NCBI RefSeq assembly: GCF_001591165.1
Contig: NZ_BCUG01000054.1
Location: forward strand, 1-41,090
Length of the DNA: 41,090 nt
DNA from: Thauera butanivorans NBRC 103042
GTDB lineage: Bacteria > Pseudomonadota > Gammaproteobacteria > Burkholderiales > Rhodocyclaceae
Direction of reading: 5' to 3'
Shown: in pieces, positions 1 to 7,163 of the stretch
Layout: every line of letters starts with the position of its first letter
How positions within the stretch are numbered: the first letter of the stretch is position 1
Notes under the pieces: model-generated
The model's input: only the letters and a program-made list of their open reading frames with translations
The model's database searches: none
Told to the model about the DNA's origin: nothing
Made by a program: the position numbers and the translations under genes

Positions 1-97
1 CAAAAACACCGACTGTGAACAGGGGCATGTCAAGTGATTGATCGTGAACGAGTTTTTGAGGTGGTCAACGACGAATGGGTAGCTGCGGCAGCCCTGA

Positions 98-1042
98 CCA
101 GCCGAGGCCCATACAGACAGCTTCTCTCGATCAAGAGAAAAACTCATTGATAGCCAGTCAATATCATTCATCAACAATAGAAAAACAGAGTTCATAGAAT
201 CTTTCAAACTATCCGGAAACCCTCTCCGTCATGCCGGTTTCACGGGCAAGACCCGGTCTTGGGCAGAGGCTGGTTCGACGGAAATAAACAAGAAAATATT
301 GCTCATTGTTGCCGAATCCTGGGGAGTAATGAAAGATGCGCGAATTCAAAAAAGCTTGATTTCCCCTCTGCTTGATCAGCAGAAGAGTTTCGACTGGGTG
401 ATGCATGGAACAATGCGCACCGAAACAGCCACCGTCGGTGCAGAGTTGCGGGAGCTGTGCGGTCTTGAGACCCAGCACTACAACCTCAAATCCGTAGCTG
501 AAGGATTTGAAAACTGCTTGCCTAAGAAACTCAAGAACCTTGGCTACGCGACGGCAGCCATTCATGGCTCGACTGGCATCATGTATGACCGGGTGCACTG
601 GTATCCGCGCGCTGGGTTCGATGAAATTCGCTTCCATGAAACCGATCCTTGGGAAACGCGCTGTTATTCATTTCCGGGGACATGCGACCGGGAAATAATG
701 GATAAATATATCTCCCATGTTTTCAGGAATGATGGCAAGCGCTTTGTCTACTGGCTGACGCTCAATACGCATGCGATTTACGATAAGCGCGACATTCACG
801 ATGATCTGTTCGACTGTACGCAATACCAACTGCCCGAAGATGGTGAAATCTGCCGCCTGACGAAATTGCACGCCCAGTTTTTTCATCAACTGGCTGATAT
901 CCTGAAACAGAAGAGCATGCACGGCGTCGAGGTTCTAATCGTCGGCGATCATCCGCCACGCATCTTGAACATGATGGAGAAGGAAGCCCATATTGAAAGT
1001 GGGCTGGTTTCCTGGGTGCATTTTCGGATCAAGGATAATTGA
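98..1042 (+). pseudogene. Sulfatase/LTA-synthase-like enzyme, N-terminally truncated
   Basis: This looks like the soluble catalytic domain of an alkaline-phosphatase-superfamily enzyme (lipoteichoic-acid synthase or phosphoethanolamine/phosphoglycerol transferase group). The frame opens after a TGA at 95-97. The first strand of the fold, ILLIVAESWG, begins at about 296. A Thr-rich stretch, RTETATVGAELREL (about 418-459), sits where the family has its nucleophile Thr. Near the C-terminus, VLIVGDHPP supplies the metal-binding Asp-His pair. The multi-pass membrane region expected upstream is absent, and no good start codon with a ribosome-binding site is visible; a TTG at 299 would begin inside the core strand. 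Another frame is open at 19-147 and could hold displaced coding sequence, which would mean a frameshift, but I cannot decide. The natural group of substrates is unknown. Base composition is lower in GC than the genes after 1300, suggesting transfer. Confidence 0.6.
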
Positions 1043-1061
1043 TGGTTAATCACCGCCTGAC

Positions 1062-1238
1062 ATGCGGCCAACCTGGTGCCTTGGCGATGTCTGGGCGTTC
1101 TACATCCGCACCGACACCCATCGCAGCGGCCTGCTGCTGGGCAGTTTCATCGGCCTGCTGAACCCGCCCGCACCCGCGCGCCGCACTGCGGCCACCGCCT
1201 GGCGAGCGGCCGATGATGTGGTGGAAAGTACTGCGTAG
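1062..1238 (+). pseudogene. 58-codon fragment, possible gene remnant
   Basis: An ATG-to-TAG frame of 58 codons has strongly coding-like composition after codon 10 (WAFYIRTDTHRSG, then a GLLLGSFIGLLNPP stretch and an Ala/Arg-rich tail). There is no convincing ribosome-binding site in front of its ATG. It lies between the truncated sulfatase gene and the first Rpn-like gene, and its stop codon touches the start of the repeated upstream block of the Rpn array. It most likely represents the end of a gene whose front was lost in a rearrangement. I do not recognise the family, and it may be non-functional. Confidence 0.3.
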
Positions 1239-1279
1239 CAGTCCGCAGAGGGGCAGTGTCAGGACTCATTCTTTTTGCA

Positions 1280-1305
1280 TATAATCCCGTTTGTCATGAA
1301 ACGGG
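1280..1305 (+). promoter_or_regulatory. Promoter -10 and palindrome, Rpn copy 1
   Basis: A consensus TATAAT (1280-1285) is followed directly by the inverted repeat CCCGTTT (1286-1292) and AAACGGG (1299-1305), spaced by 6 bases. No good -35 hexamer is seen. The transcript would start at about 1292, inside the palindrome, so this resembles an operator over the start site more than an RNA hairpin. The GGGG of the right arm also supplies the ribosome-binding region for the ATG at 1314. Confidence 0.45.
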
Positions 1306-1313
1306 GTGATGCG

Positions 1314-2246
1314 ATGCCGCCATCGAGCCACGACCAGAACTTCAAGAACCTGATCCTCGACTACCCGCGTCAGGCGCTGGAACTCTTCGCCCCGGCCGAA
1401 GCGCAGGGCATCGACGACAGCGTGCGCATCACCCCGATTCGGCAGGAACAGCTCAAGGAGCGCCTGGGCGACCGCTTCCATGAACTGGACGTGCCGCTGC
1501 TGGTGGAATGGCCCGACGGCCGGCGTGAGGCGCTACTCTTCGTGCTGGAGGAAGAAAGCGATCCGGCGCGCTTTTCCATCCATCGGTTGGCGATCTACTG
1601 CGCCAGCCTGGCCGAAACGTGCAAGACCGACCGTGTGGTGCCGGTAGTGATATTTCTGCGTAGCGGCACACGCATCCGCAAGCGGCTGGAGCTGGGCAGC
1701 GAACACACCTCCTATCTGCGCTTCCACTACATCGCCTGCGTACTTGCCGACACTCCGGCCGACGATTGGCTGGACAGCGCCAACCTGGTCGCCCGGCTCA
1801 ACCTGCCCAACATGCACTGGCCGCGGGACAAGAAGATCGAAGTCTACGCCCAGGCCATCCGGGGTTTGCTGACGCTCGAACCGGAAATCGAAAAACGCCT
1901 CAAATACATGGACTTCGTCGACATCTACAGTGCCCTTGACGATAATGAACGCCGGCTTTACGCCGAGCGCTACCCGCAGGAGAACCGGAACATGGCTGGA
2001 TTGACAGAGCGATTGCTGACCCAGGGCCGGCAGCAGGGAATGGCACAGGGAATTCAGCAGGGCATGGAGCAAGGTATGCAGCGAGGCGAACTCGCCGTGC
2101 TCACCCGCCTGCTCTCCCGCCGCTTCGGCCCGCTCGACACGCGGACTACCGAACGCCTGCAGCGTGCCACCACGGCCGAACTCGAACGCTGGGCCGACAA
2201 CATCCTGGATGCACGTACGCTGGACGAAGTGTTTGCCGCCCATTGA
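1314..2246 (+). CDS. Rpn/DUF4351 PD-(D/E)XK nuclease-like protein, copy 1
   Basis: The 310-residue protein belongs to the Rpn / 'putative transposase' group. The E. coli Rpn proteins are DNA endonucleases that promote RecA-independent recombination. Residues about 60-100 carry a nuclease-like core (PLLVEWPDGRREALLFVLEEES, split here as PLLVEWPDGRRE and ALLFVLEEES, then FSIHRLAIYC). A Gln-Gly repeat follows (QGRQQGMAQGIQQGMEQG, about 238-255), and the C-terminus is a DUF4351 domain (LTRLLSRRFGPLD to LDEVFAAH). The start at 1314 matches copies 2 and 3; an in-frame ATG at 1275 lies upstream of the -10 element and was rejected. It is the first of three tandem copies and the most divergent of them at both ends. 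No terminal inverted repeats or transposase catalytic triad were seen, so it is not treated as an insertion sequence. Confidence 0.8.
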   Translation: MPPSSHDQNFKNLILDYPRQALELFAPAEAQGIDDSVRITPIRQEQLKERLGDRFHELDVPLLVEWPDGRREALLFVLEEESDPARFSIHRLAIYCASLAETCKTDRVVPVVIFLRSGTRIRKRLELGSEHTSYLRFHYIACVLADTPADDWLDSANLVARLNLPNMHWPRDKKIEVYAQAIRGLLTLEPEIEKRLKYMDFVDIYSALDDNERRLYAERYPQENRNMAGLTERLLTQGRQQGMAQGIQQGMEQGMQRGELAVLTRLLSRRFGPLDTRTTERLQRATTAELERWADNILDARTLDEVFAAH

Positions 2247-2670
2247 ACTGGGTGTGCGCTTGCTCAGAAATTCCGGTCGATCCGCGCTTTCGGCGCTGGT
2301 AACAGAAATAGTGCCGCATGGCAGTCCGCAGAGGTGCATCGCCAGGTTCCAGTCTTTTTGCATATAATCCCGTTTGTCATGAAAACGGGGTGATGCGATG
2401 CCGCCATCGAGCCACGACCAGAACTTCAAGAACCTGATCCTCGACTACCCGCGCCAGGCGCTGGAGTTCTTCGCCCCGGCCGAAGCACAGGGCATCGATG
2501 ACAGCGTGCGCATCACCCCGATTCGGCAGGAACAGCTCAAGGAGCGCCTGGGCGACCGCTTCCACGAACTGGACGTGCCGCTGCTGGTGGAATGGCCTGA
2601 CGGCCGGCGCGAGGCGCTGCTGTTCGTACTGGAGGAAGAAAGCGATCCGGCGCGCTTTTCCATCCATCGG
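2174..2670 (+). repeat. Long direct repeat, unit A of Rpn array
   Basis: By reading the lines side by side, 2174-2670 is identical to 3234-3730 at an offset of 1060 bases. It spans the end of one Rpn-like gene, the whole 151-base intergenic region and the first 273 bases of the next gene. Identity ends abruptly after CATCCATCGG. This indicates recent tandem duplication or gene conversion. Confidence 0.85.
2363..2389 (+). promoter_or_regulatory. Promoter -10 and palindrome, Rpn copy 2
   Basis: This is the same arrangement as upstream of copy 1: TATAAT at 2363-2368, then CCCGTTT (2369-2375) and AAACGGG (2383-2389). One extra A makes the spacer 7 bases rather than 6. The intergenic region 2247-2397 contains nothing else recognisable. 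Confidence 0.45.
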
Positions 2671-3306
2671 CTTGGCCATTACTGCCTCGATCTGGCCGAG
2701 TTGTGCAAGACCGACCGCGTGGTGCCGGTGGTGATTTTCCTGCGTGGTAGCGAGCGCATCCGCAAACGCCTGGAGCTGGGCAGCGAGCAGCATGCCTATC
2801 TGCGCTTCGCTTACCTTGCCTGCACGCTCGCCGACATCCCGGCCGAGCCTCACATGGACAGCGGCAACCTGGTTGCGCGGCTCAATCTGCCCAATATGCA
2901 CTGGCCGCGGGACAAGAAGATCGAAGTTTACGCCCAGGCCATCCGGGGTCTGTTGACGCTTGAACCGGAAATCGAAAAACGCCTCAAATACATGGACTTC
3001 GTCGACATCTACAGTGCCCTTGACGATAATGAACGTCGGCTTTATACCGAGCGCTACCCGCAGGAGAACCGGAACATGGCTGGATTGACAGAGCGATTGC
3101 TGACCCAGGGCCGGCAGCAGGGAATGGCACAAGGCATGCAGCAAGGCGAACTTGCCATGCTCACCCGCCAGCTCTCCCGCCGCTTCGGCCCGCTCGACGC
3201 CCGGACCGTGGAGCGTCTGCAGAATGCGTCCAGCGCCGAACTCGAACGCTGGGCCGACAACATCCTGGATGCACGTACGCTGGACGAAGTGTTTGCCGCC
3301 CATTGA
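2398..3306 (+). CDS. Rpn/DUF4351 PD-(D/E)XK nuclease-like protein, copy 2
   Basis: This 302-residue paralogue of the gene before it has the same order of parts: nuclease-like core, short Gln-Gly repeat (QGRQQGMAQGMQQG, the shortest of the three) and a DUF4351 tail. Its first 91 codons are identical in nucleotide sequence to copy 3. Residues about 92-160 are its own version (LGHYCLDLAELC, FLRGSERIRKRL, EQHAYLRFAYLACTLAD), while copies 1 and 3 share another version there (LAIYCASLAETC, SYLRFHYIACVLAD). The central block thus behaves as an exchangeable cassette. The ATG at 2398 lies 8 bases after a GGGG motif. Function is inferred from the family only. Confidence 0.8.
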   Translation: MPPSSHDQNFKNLILDYPRQALEFFAPAEAQGIDDSVRITPIRQEQLKERLGDRFHELDVPLLVEWPDGRREALLFVLEEESDPARFSIHRLGHYCLDLAELCKTDRVVPVVIFLRGSERIRKRLELGSEQHAYLRFAYLACTLADIPAEPHMDSGNLVARLNLPNMHWPRDKKIEVYAQAIRGLLTLEPEIEKRLKYMDFVDIYSALDDNERRLYTERYPQENRNMAGLTERLLTQGRQQGMAQGMQQGELAMLTRQLSRRFGPLDARTVERLQNASSAELERWADNILDARTLDEVFAAH

Positions 3307-3730
3307 ACTGGGTGTGCGCTTGCTCAGAAATTCCGGTCGATCCGCGCTTTCGGCGCTGGTAACAGAAATAGTGCCGCATGGCAGTCCGCAGAGGTGCATC
3401 GCCAGGTTCCAGTCTTTTTGCATATAATCCCGTTTGTCATGAAAACGGGGTGATGCGATGCCGCCATCGAGCCACGACCAGAACTTCAAGAACCTGATCC
3501 TCGACTACCCGCGCCAGGCGCTGGAGTTCTTCGCCCCGGCCGAAGCACAGGGCATCGATGACAGCGTGCGCATCACCCCGATTCGGCAGGAACAGCTCAA
3601 GGAGCGCCTGGGCGACCGCTTCCACGAACTGGACGTGCCGCTGCTGGTGGAATGGCCTGACGGCCGGCGCGAGGCGCTGCTGTTCGTACTGGAGGAAGAA
3701 AGCGATCCGGCGCGCTTTTCCATCCATCGG
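3234..3730 (+). repeat. Long direct repeat, unit B of Rpn array
   Basis: This is the second copy of the 497-base identical block described at 2174-2670. The two together define a repeat unit of about 1060 bases, made of one gene plus one intergenic region. A shorter, diverged version of the upstream part (CAGTCCGCAGAGG, CTTTTTGCATATAATCCCG) precedes copy 1 at about 1239-1290. Confidence 0.85.
3423..3449 (+). promoter_or_regulatory. Promoter -10 and palindrome, Rpn copy 3
   Basis: TATAAT (3423-3428) is followed by CCCGTTT (3429-3435) and AAACGGG (3443-3449), identical to the site before copy 2. All three genes therefore appear to have their own promoter with the same possible operator. Confidence 0.45.
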
Positions 3731-4378
3731 TTGGCGATCTACTGCGCCAGCCTGGCCGAAACGTGCAAAACCGATCGTGTGGTGCCGGTGGTGATATTTC
3801 TGCGTAGCGGCACGCGCATCCGCAAACGCCTGGAGCTGGGCGGCGAGCACACCTCCTATCTGCGCTTCCACTACATCGCCTGCGTACTTGCCGACACCCC
3901 GGCCGACGATTGGCTGGACAGCCCCAACCTGGTCGCCCGGCTCAACCTGCCCAACATGAACTGGCCGCGGGACAAGAAGATCGAAGTTTACGCCCAGGCC
4001 ATCCGGGGTCTGTTGACGCTTGAACCGAGTATCGAAAAACGCCTCAAATACATGGACTTCGTCGACATCTACAGTGCCCTTGACGATAATGAACGCCGGC
4101 TTTATGCCGAATGCTACCCGCAGGAGAACCGGAACATGGCTGGATTGACAGAGCGATTGCTGACCCAAGGCCGGCAGCAGGGAATGGCACAGGGAATTCA
4201 GCAAGGCATGCAGCGAGGCGAACTCGCCGTGCTCACTCGCCTGCTCTCCCGCCGCTTCGGCCCGCTTGACGCCCGAACCGTGGAGCGTCTGCAGAATGCG
4301 TCCAGCGCCGAACTCGAACGCTGGGCCGACAACATCCTGGATGCACGCACGCTGGACGAAGTGTTTGCCGCCCATTGA
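3458..4378 (+). CDS. Rpn/DUF4351 PD-(D/E)XK nuclease-like protein, copy 3
   Basis: This 306-residue protein is the third tandem paralogue. It is a mosaic. Its 5' part (3458-3730) is identical to copy 2, its central part (residues about 92-165) follows copy 1, its Gln-Gly repeat is intermediate in length (QGRQQGMAQGIQQGMQRG), and its tail (LDARTVERLQNASSAELERW) follows copy 2. The nuclease-like core residues (PLLVEWPDG, VLEEES, HRLAIYC) are intact, so all three copies may be functional. Copies like these may promote recombination between themselves, which would explain the mosaic; that is an inference. Confidence 0.8.
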   Translation: MPPSSHDQNFKNLILDYPRQALEFFAPAEAQGIDDSVRITPIRQEQLKERLGDRFHELDVPLLVEWPDGRREALLFVLEEESDPARFSIHRLAIYCASLAETCKTDRVVPVVIFLRSGTRIRKRLELGGEHTSYLRFHYIACVLADTPADDWLDSPNLVARLNLPNMNWPRDKKIEVYAQAIRGLLTLEPSIEKRLKYMDFVDIYSALDDNERRLYAECYPQENRNMAGLTERLLTQGRQQGMAQGIQQGMQRGELAVLTRLLSRRFGPLDARTVERLQNASSAELERWADNILDARTLDEVFAAH

Positions 4379-4522
4379 ACTTGGTGCGCGGGTGCTCGGG
4401 CAGGCGCGCTCCCGCCGGCCAGGCTGACGCTAGAATACCCCCTTGAGCCATCGGCGAGGCCGCTTGTTCCAATGATCCGGGTATCGGCCGCCGTCTGCCC
4501 GAGGCGCACGGAGGGAATGAGA

Positions 4523-5686
4523 ATGAGCGATCACATGCCTGACGACCTGTCTGCCGCCGGCAGGGACTTGAGGGCCTACACCGACACGTTGCGTCCCCGG
4601 CACGGGGTGGTGCGCAACATCCATGGCGAGTGGGTGCTGCTGAGGCACGGGCTGGTGGTGGAGGCGGCGCTGGACGATGAGCGGTTTTCCAGCGCGGTGT
4701 CGAGCCATCTGCAGATCCCGAACGGTCTGGATGCGGCCGAGCACACGGCATATCGGCAGGCCCTCGACCGCTTCCTCACCCCAGAGGCGCTGGCTCCTTT
4801 CCATGAGGAATTCCGCCAGGTGGCGGCCGAGCTGGTGGCGTCGCTGCCGCGGGGCGTTGCCGTCGACGCGGTGTCCCAGGTGGGCGTGCGTTTTGCCGTG
4901 CGGGCGCAAAGCGCGTGGCTGGGCTGGCCGGCCGATCTCGAGGATCGCCTGGTGGCCTGGGTTGCCGAGAACCATGCCGCGACGCGTTCGGGCGACAAGT
5001 CGTGGACGCGGAAGGTGGCGGAGGCCTTCGACGACCTGATCCGCTGCGTGCTGGAGCCGCGCCGCGGTGCCGGGCGCGAGGACGGCGCTGATGTTGAAGT
5101 TGATGATGTCACCTCCCGGCTGATGCGTACCGAAGTGAACGGCCGGCCGCTGACCGATGCGGAGATCGTGTCGGTGCTGCGGAACTGGACGGGCGGCGAC
5201 CTGGGTTCCATCGCGCAGTGTGTCGGCGTGCTGGTCCATTATCTGGCGACGCACCCGGTGCTGCAGGATCGCCTGCGCGCGGGTGTTCCCGAGGCCGAGC
5301 TCGATGCCGTCATCGACGAGATTTTGCGGATCGACGATCCTTTCGTGTCCAATCGCCGCGTGACGACCTGTCCTGTGACGATCGGCGGCGTGGAGTTGCC
5401 GCAAGGCGCGCGCGTGAAGCTGAACTGGACCTCCGCGAACCGGGACGAGGCGGTTTTCGGCGACCCGGATGCCTTGGACCCGGCGCGCAACACCGGCCGG
5501 AACCTGGTGTACGGCATCGGCAGGCACGTGTGCCCTGGGCGCTTGCTGGCAACGCTGGAGCTGCGCATCGCCTTGCAGGAACTGCTGACCGCAACTTCGT
5601 CGATCGTGCTCGATCCACGGCAAGCGGCCGAACGAGCGGTGTCTCCGGTCGGCGGCTGGAGCACGGTGCCGGTGGTGTTGGCATAG
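4523..5686 (+). CDS. Cytochrome P450, orphan
   Basis: This 387-residue haem-thiolate monooxygenase is of usual bacterial soluble P450 length. Visible motifs are the K-helix ExxR (E266-I-L-R269) and the haem loop YGIGRHVCPG with Cys337 as axial ligand; the usual Phe of this loop is Tyr. The I-helix (about 218-240, LRNWTGGDLGSIAQCVG) lacks the standard A/G-G-x-D/E-T-T signature: the Thr that delivers protons to oxygen is replaced (GGDLGS). The start at 4523 has GGAGGG seven bases upstream (4510-4515); ATGs at 4472 and 4517 fit less well. No ferredoxin or ferredoxin reductase gene is adjacent, so electron partners must lie elsewhere. Substrate is unknown. Confidence 0.88.
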   Translation: MSDHMPDDLSAAGRDLRAYTDTLRPRHGVVRNIHGEWVLLRHGLVVEAALDDERFSSAVSSHLQIPNGLDAAEHTAYRQALDRFLTPEALAPFHEEFRQVAAELVASLPRGVAVDAVSQVGVRFAVRAQSAWLGWPADLEDRLVAWVAENHAATRSGDKSWTRKVAEAFDDLIRCVLEPRRGAGREDGADVEVDDVTSRLMRTEVNGRPLTDAEIVSVLRNWTGGDLGSIAQCVGVLVHYLATHPVLQDRLRAGVPEAELDAVIDEILRIDDPFVSNRRVTTCPVTIGGVELPQGARVKLNWTSANRDEAVFGDPDALDPARNTGRNLVYGIGRHVCPGRLLATLELRIALQELLTATSSIVLDPRQAAERAVSPVGGWSTVPVVLA

Positions 5687-5702
5687 GTTGATTCTTTTGT
5701 GC

Positions 5703-5731
5703 TTGACCTGTACGGACAGGTGGCGTACATA
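5703..5731 (+). promoter_or_regulatory. Promoter with internal operator palindromes, toxin-antitoxin operon
   Basis: A -35 TTGACC (5703-5708), a 17-base spacer and a -10 TACATA (5726-5731) lie about 40 bases before the antitoxin start. Two inverted repeats sit within it: CCTGT/ACAGG (5707-5711, 5716-5720) and TGTAC/GTACA (5709-5713, 5725-5729). Operators inside the promoter are expected for autoregulated ribbon-helix-helix antitoxins. Confidence 0.6.
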
Positions 5732-5770
5732 AGAAGATCATTCATCCTCGGACGGCATGCAAGGAAGATC

Positions 5771-6067
5771 ATGCAGCACACGCCAGAAAACACTGACAAG
5801 GCCCGTAATGCGCGGCTGGAAGCGCGCGTGTCCGGCGCACAGAAGGAATTGTTCCAGCGTGCGGCGGCACTGACCGGGCGAACCTTGAGCGAACTGGTGA
5901 TCGAGAGTACGCAGGAAGCCGCCACGCGCATTGTGCAGGAGCATGAGTTGATCCGCCTGACGCGCGCCGAACAAGCGGCCTTTGTCGCGGCGATTCTGAA
6001 CCCGGCACCGCCCGGCGCGCGTTTGCGCAGCGCCGTGGAACGCTACCGTCAGCAAACGGGAGTGTGA
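5771..6067 (+). CDS. DUF1778 ribbon-helix-helix antitoxin (TacA-like)
   Basis: The 98-residue protein has an N-terminal ribbon-helix-helix region (residues about 9-55: RNARLEARVSGAQKELFQRA, then LTGRTLSELVIEST) typical of DUF1778 antitoxins. A C-terminal tail (LNPAPPGARLRSAVERYR) follows, of the kind that wraps and blocks the partner acetyltransferase. In this family the antitoxin-toxin complex binds its own promoter. AAGGA at 5761-5765 precedes the ATG at 5771. The in-frame ATG at 5699 lies upstream of the promoter elements and is not used. The stop codon abuts the toxin start, so the two are translationally coupled. Confidence 0.85.
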   Translation: MQHTPENTDKARNARLEARVSGAQKELFQRAAALTGRTLSELVIESTQEAATRIVQEHELIRLTRAEQAAFVAAILNPAPPGARLRSAVERYRQQTGV

Positions 6068-6601
6068 TTGCCCCTCTCTCTCACGCTTCAGGCCATTGCG
6101 CCCCTTGAGAGAGCGCACGAGCGCTCGGCTTTCGATTGCGGCAACGAGGCATTGAACCGCTATCTCAAGCTGCAAGCCCGGCAGGATGCGCAGCGGCATG
6201 TCGCGGCTACTTTTGTCCTGTTCGATGACAAGCGCGTGGTGTGCGGCTTTTATTCGCTGTCGGCCTCCCTGATTCCCATCGCGGAACTGCCGCCCGCATT
6301 GGTCAGGAAGTTGCCCCGTTATGACCATCTGCCCGTGACTCTGCTGGGGCGCCTGGCCGTGGATAGGTCCGTCCGCGGTCAGGGCGCCGGGCAATTCCTG
6401 CTGGTCGATGCGTTGCGGCGCAGTCTGGAAGGTGCGCAACATGTGGGCGCAATGGCCGTGATCGTCGATGCCAAGGATCAGCAGGCGGAGAGCTTCTACA
6501 GGCATTTCGACTTTCTGCCCTTCCAGCAAACACCGTTGCGCTTGTTCCTGCCCATGGCGCAGGTCGCGCAATTGTTTTCCGTACCAAGGGCAAGCGCCTG
6601 A
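6068..6601 (+). CDS. GNAT acetyltransferase toxin (TacT-like)
   Basis: This 177-residue GCN5-related N-acetyltransferase is of the TacT/AtaT type. Known members block translation by acetylating the amino group of aminoacyl-tRNA. The acetyl-CoA pyrophosphate loop RGQGAG is at residues 103-108 after LGRLAVD, and the conserved catalytic Tyr lies in ESFYRHFDF (Tyr144). The only possible start in the frame near the antitoxin is TTG at 6068, directly after the antitoxin TGA at 6065-6067, with no spacer and no separate ribosome-binding site. A weak start coupled to antitoxin translation would keep toxin output below antitoxin output. The target tRNA cannot be told from sequence. Confidence 0.85.
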   Translation: MPLSLTLQAIAPLERAHERSAFDCGNEALNRYLKLQARQDAQRHVAATFVLFDDKRVVCGFYSLSASLIPIAELPPALVRKLPRYDHLPVTLLGRLAVDRSVRGQGAGQFLLVDALRRSLEGAQHVGAMAVIVDAKDQQAESFYRHFDFLPFQQTPLRLFLPMAQVAQLFSVPRASA

Positions 6602-6654
6602 TCCTGCTTCTTTTTTTGAACGTTGCACGCGCGCGGGCGTGAGCCGCCGGCGCT

Positions 6655-7056
6655 CTAGAACCCGCTGAAACGGTCGATCCGGCGGCGGTCGCGCTTGGTC
6701 GGGCGGCCGTGCAGGTCGGCGCCCGGCGTGGCGGCGAGCTTGCGCAGGTCGCGGGCCCGTTCGCGTTGTTCGATGCTGTCCGCCGTTTCTTCGTACAGCG
6801 TCTGCGCCACGCTTGCGGAGCCGCGTTTGTCGGCGATGGCCTGCACGACGACGGTGCGCGTCTCCTCGCCGATCGTGATGTCGATGCGATCGCCGGGCTT
6901 GACCTCGCGCGCGGGCTTGGCCGCGATGCCGTTGAGCTTGACCTTGCCGCCATCCACCGCTTCCGTCGCCGCGGTGCGATGCTTGAAGAAACGGGCGGCC
7001 CACAGCCATTTGTCGAGGCGGGTGCGGGCGGTGTCGACGGTGGGACGGTCAGGCAT
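6655..7056 (-). CDS. hslR: Hsp15, ribosome-associated S4-domain heat-shock protein
   Basis: The 133-residue protein has an S4 RNA-binding domain at residues about 11-60 (RLDKWLWAARFFKHRTAA, then GGKVKLNG) and a basic C-terminus (RPTKRDRRRIDRFSGF). E. coli Hsp15 recognises stalled 50S subunits still carrying a peptidyl-tRNA and frees the blocked tRNA site. Length matches the family (about 130). It stands alone: the cysN terminator lies just upstream (7075-7113), and the convergent toxin gene ends 53 bases downstream. No strong ribosome-binding site is seen before the ATG. Confidence 0.9.
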   Translation of the reverse strand: MPDRPTVDTARTRLDKWLWAARFFKHRTAATEAVDGGKVKLNGIAAKPAREVKPGDRIDITIGEETRTVVVQAIADKRGSASVAQTLYEETADSIEQRERARDLRKLAATPGADLHGRPTKRDRRRIDRFSGF

Positions 7057-7074
7057 GGCGGTTGCGGAGATTTG

Positions 7075-7113
7075 AAAAAAGACACGGGGCCACCGGCATT
7101 ATCGATGGCCCCG
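7075..7113 (-). terminator. Rho-independent terminator after cysN
   Basis: On the minus strand a stem CGGGGCCA (7113-7106) pairs perfectly with TGGCCCCG (7092-7085) across a 13-base loop. Four bases later a run of six T residues follows (7080-7075). It closes the sulfate-assimilation operon before hslR. Confidence 0.8.
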
Positions 7114-7163
7114 CGTATCGGGGCAAAGGCTCGAGGCTCTGCTGACTACGCGGCCCGGCTTGC

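Noticed and set aside
1-97. Coding sequence at the left edge
   Set aside because: All three forward frames are interrupted within the first 97 bases or only briefly open (frame 19-147); no start, motif or RNA gene can be supported.
1240-4378. Rpn array as a CRISPR array or insertion sequence
   Set aside because: Repeat units are about 1060 bases and coding; no short spaced repeats, no terminal inverted repeats or target duplications were seen.
6602-6654. Run of seven T residues after the GNAT toxin gene as a terminator
   Set aside because: Only a four-base stem (AAGC/GCTT) precedes it; not convincing.
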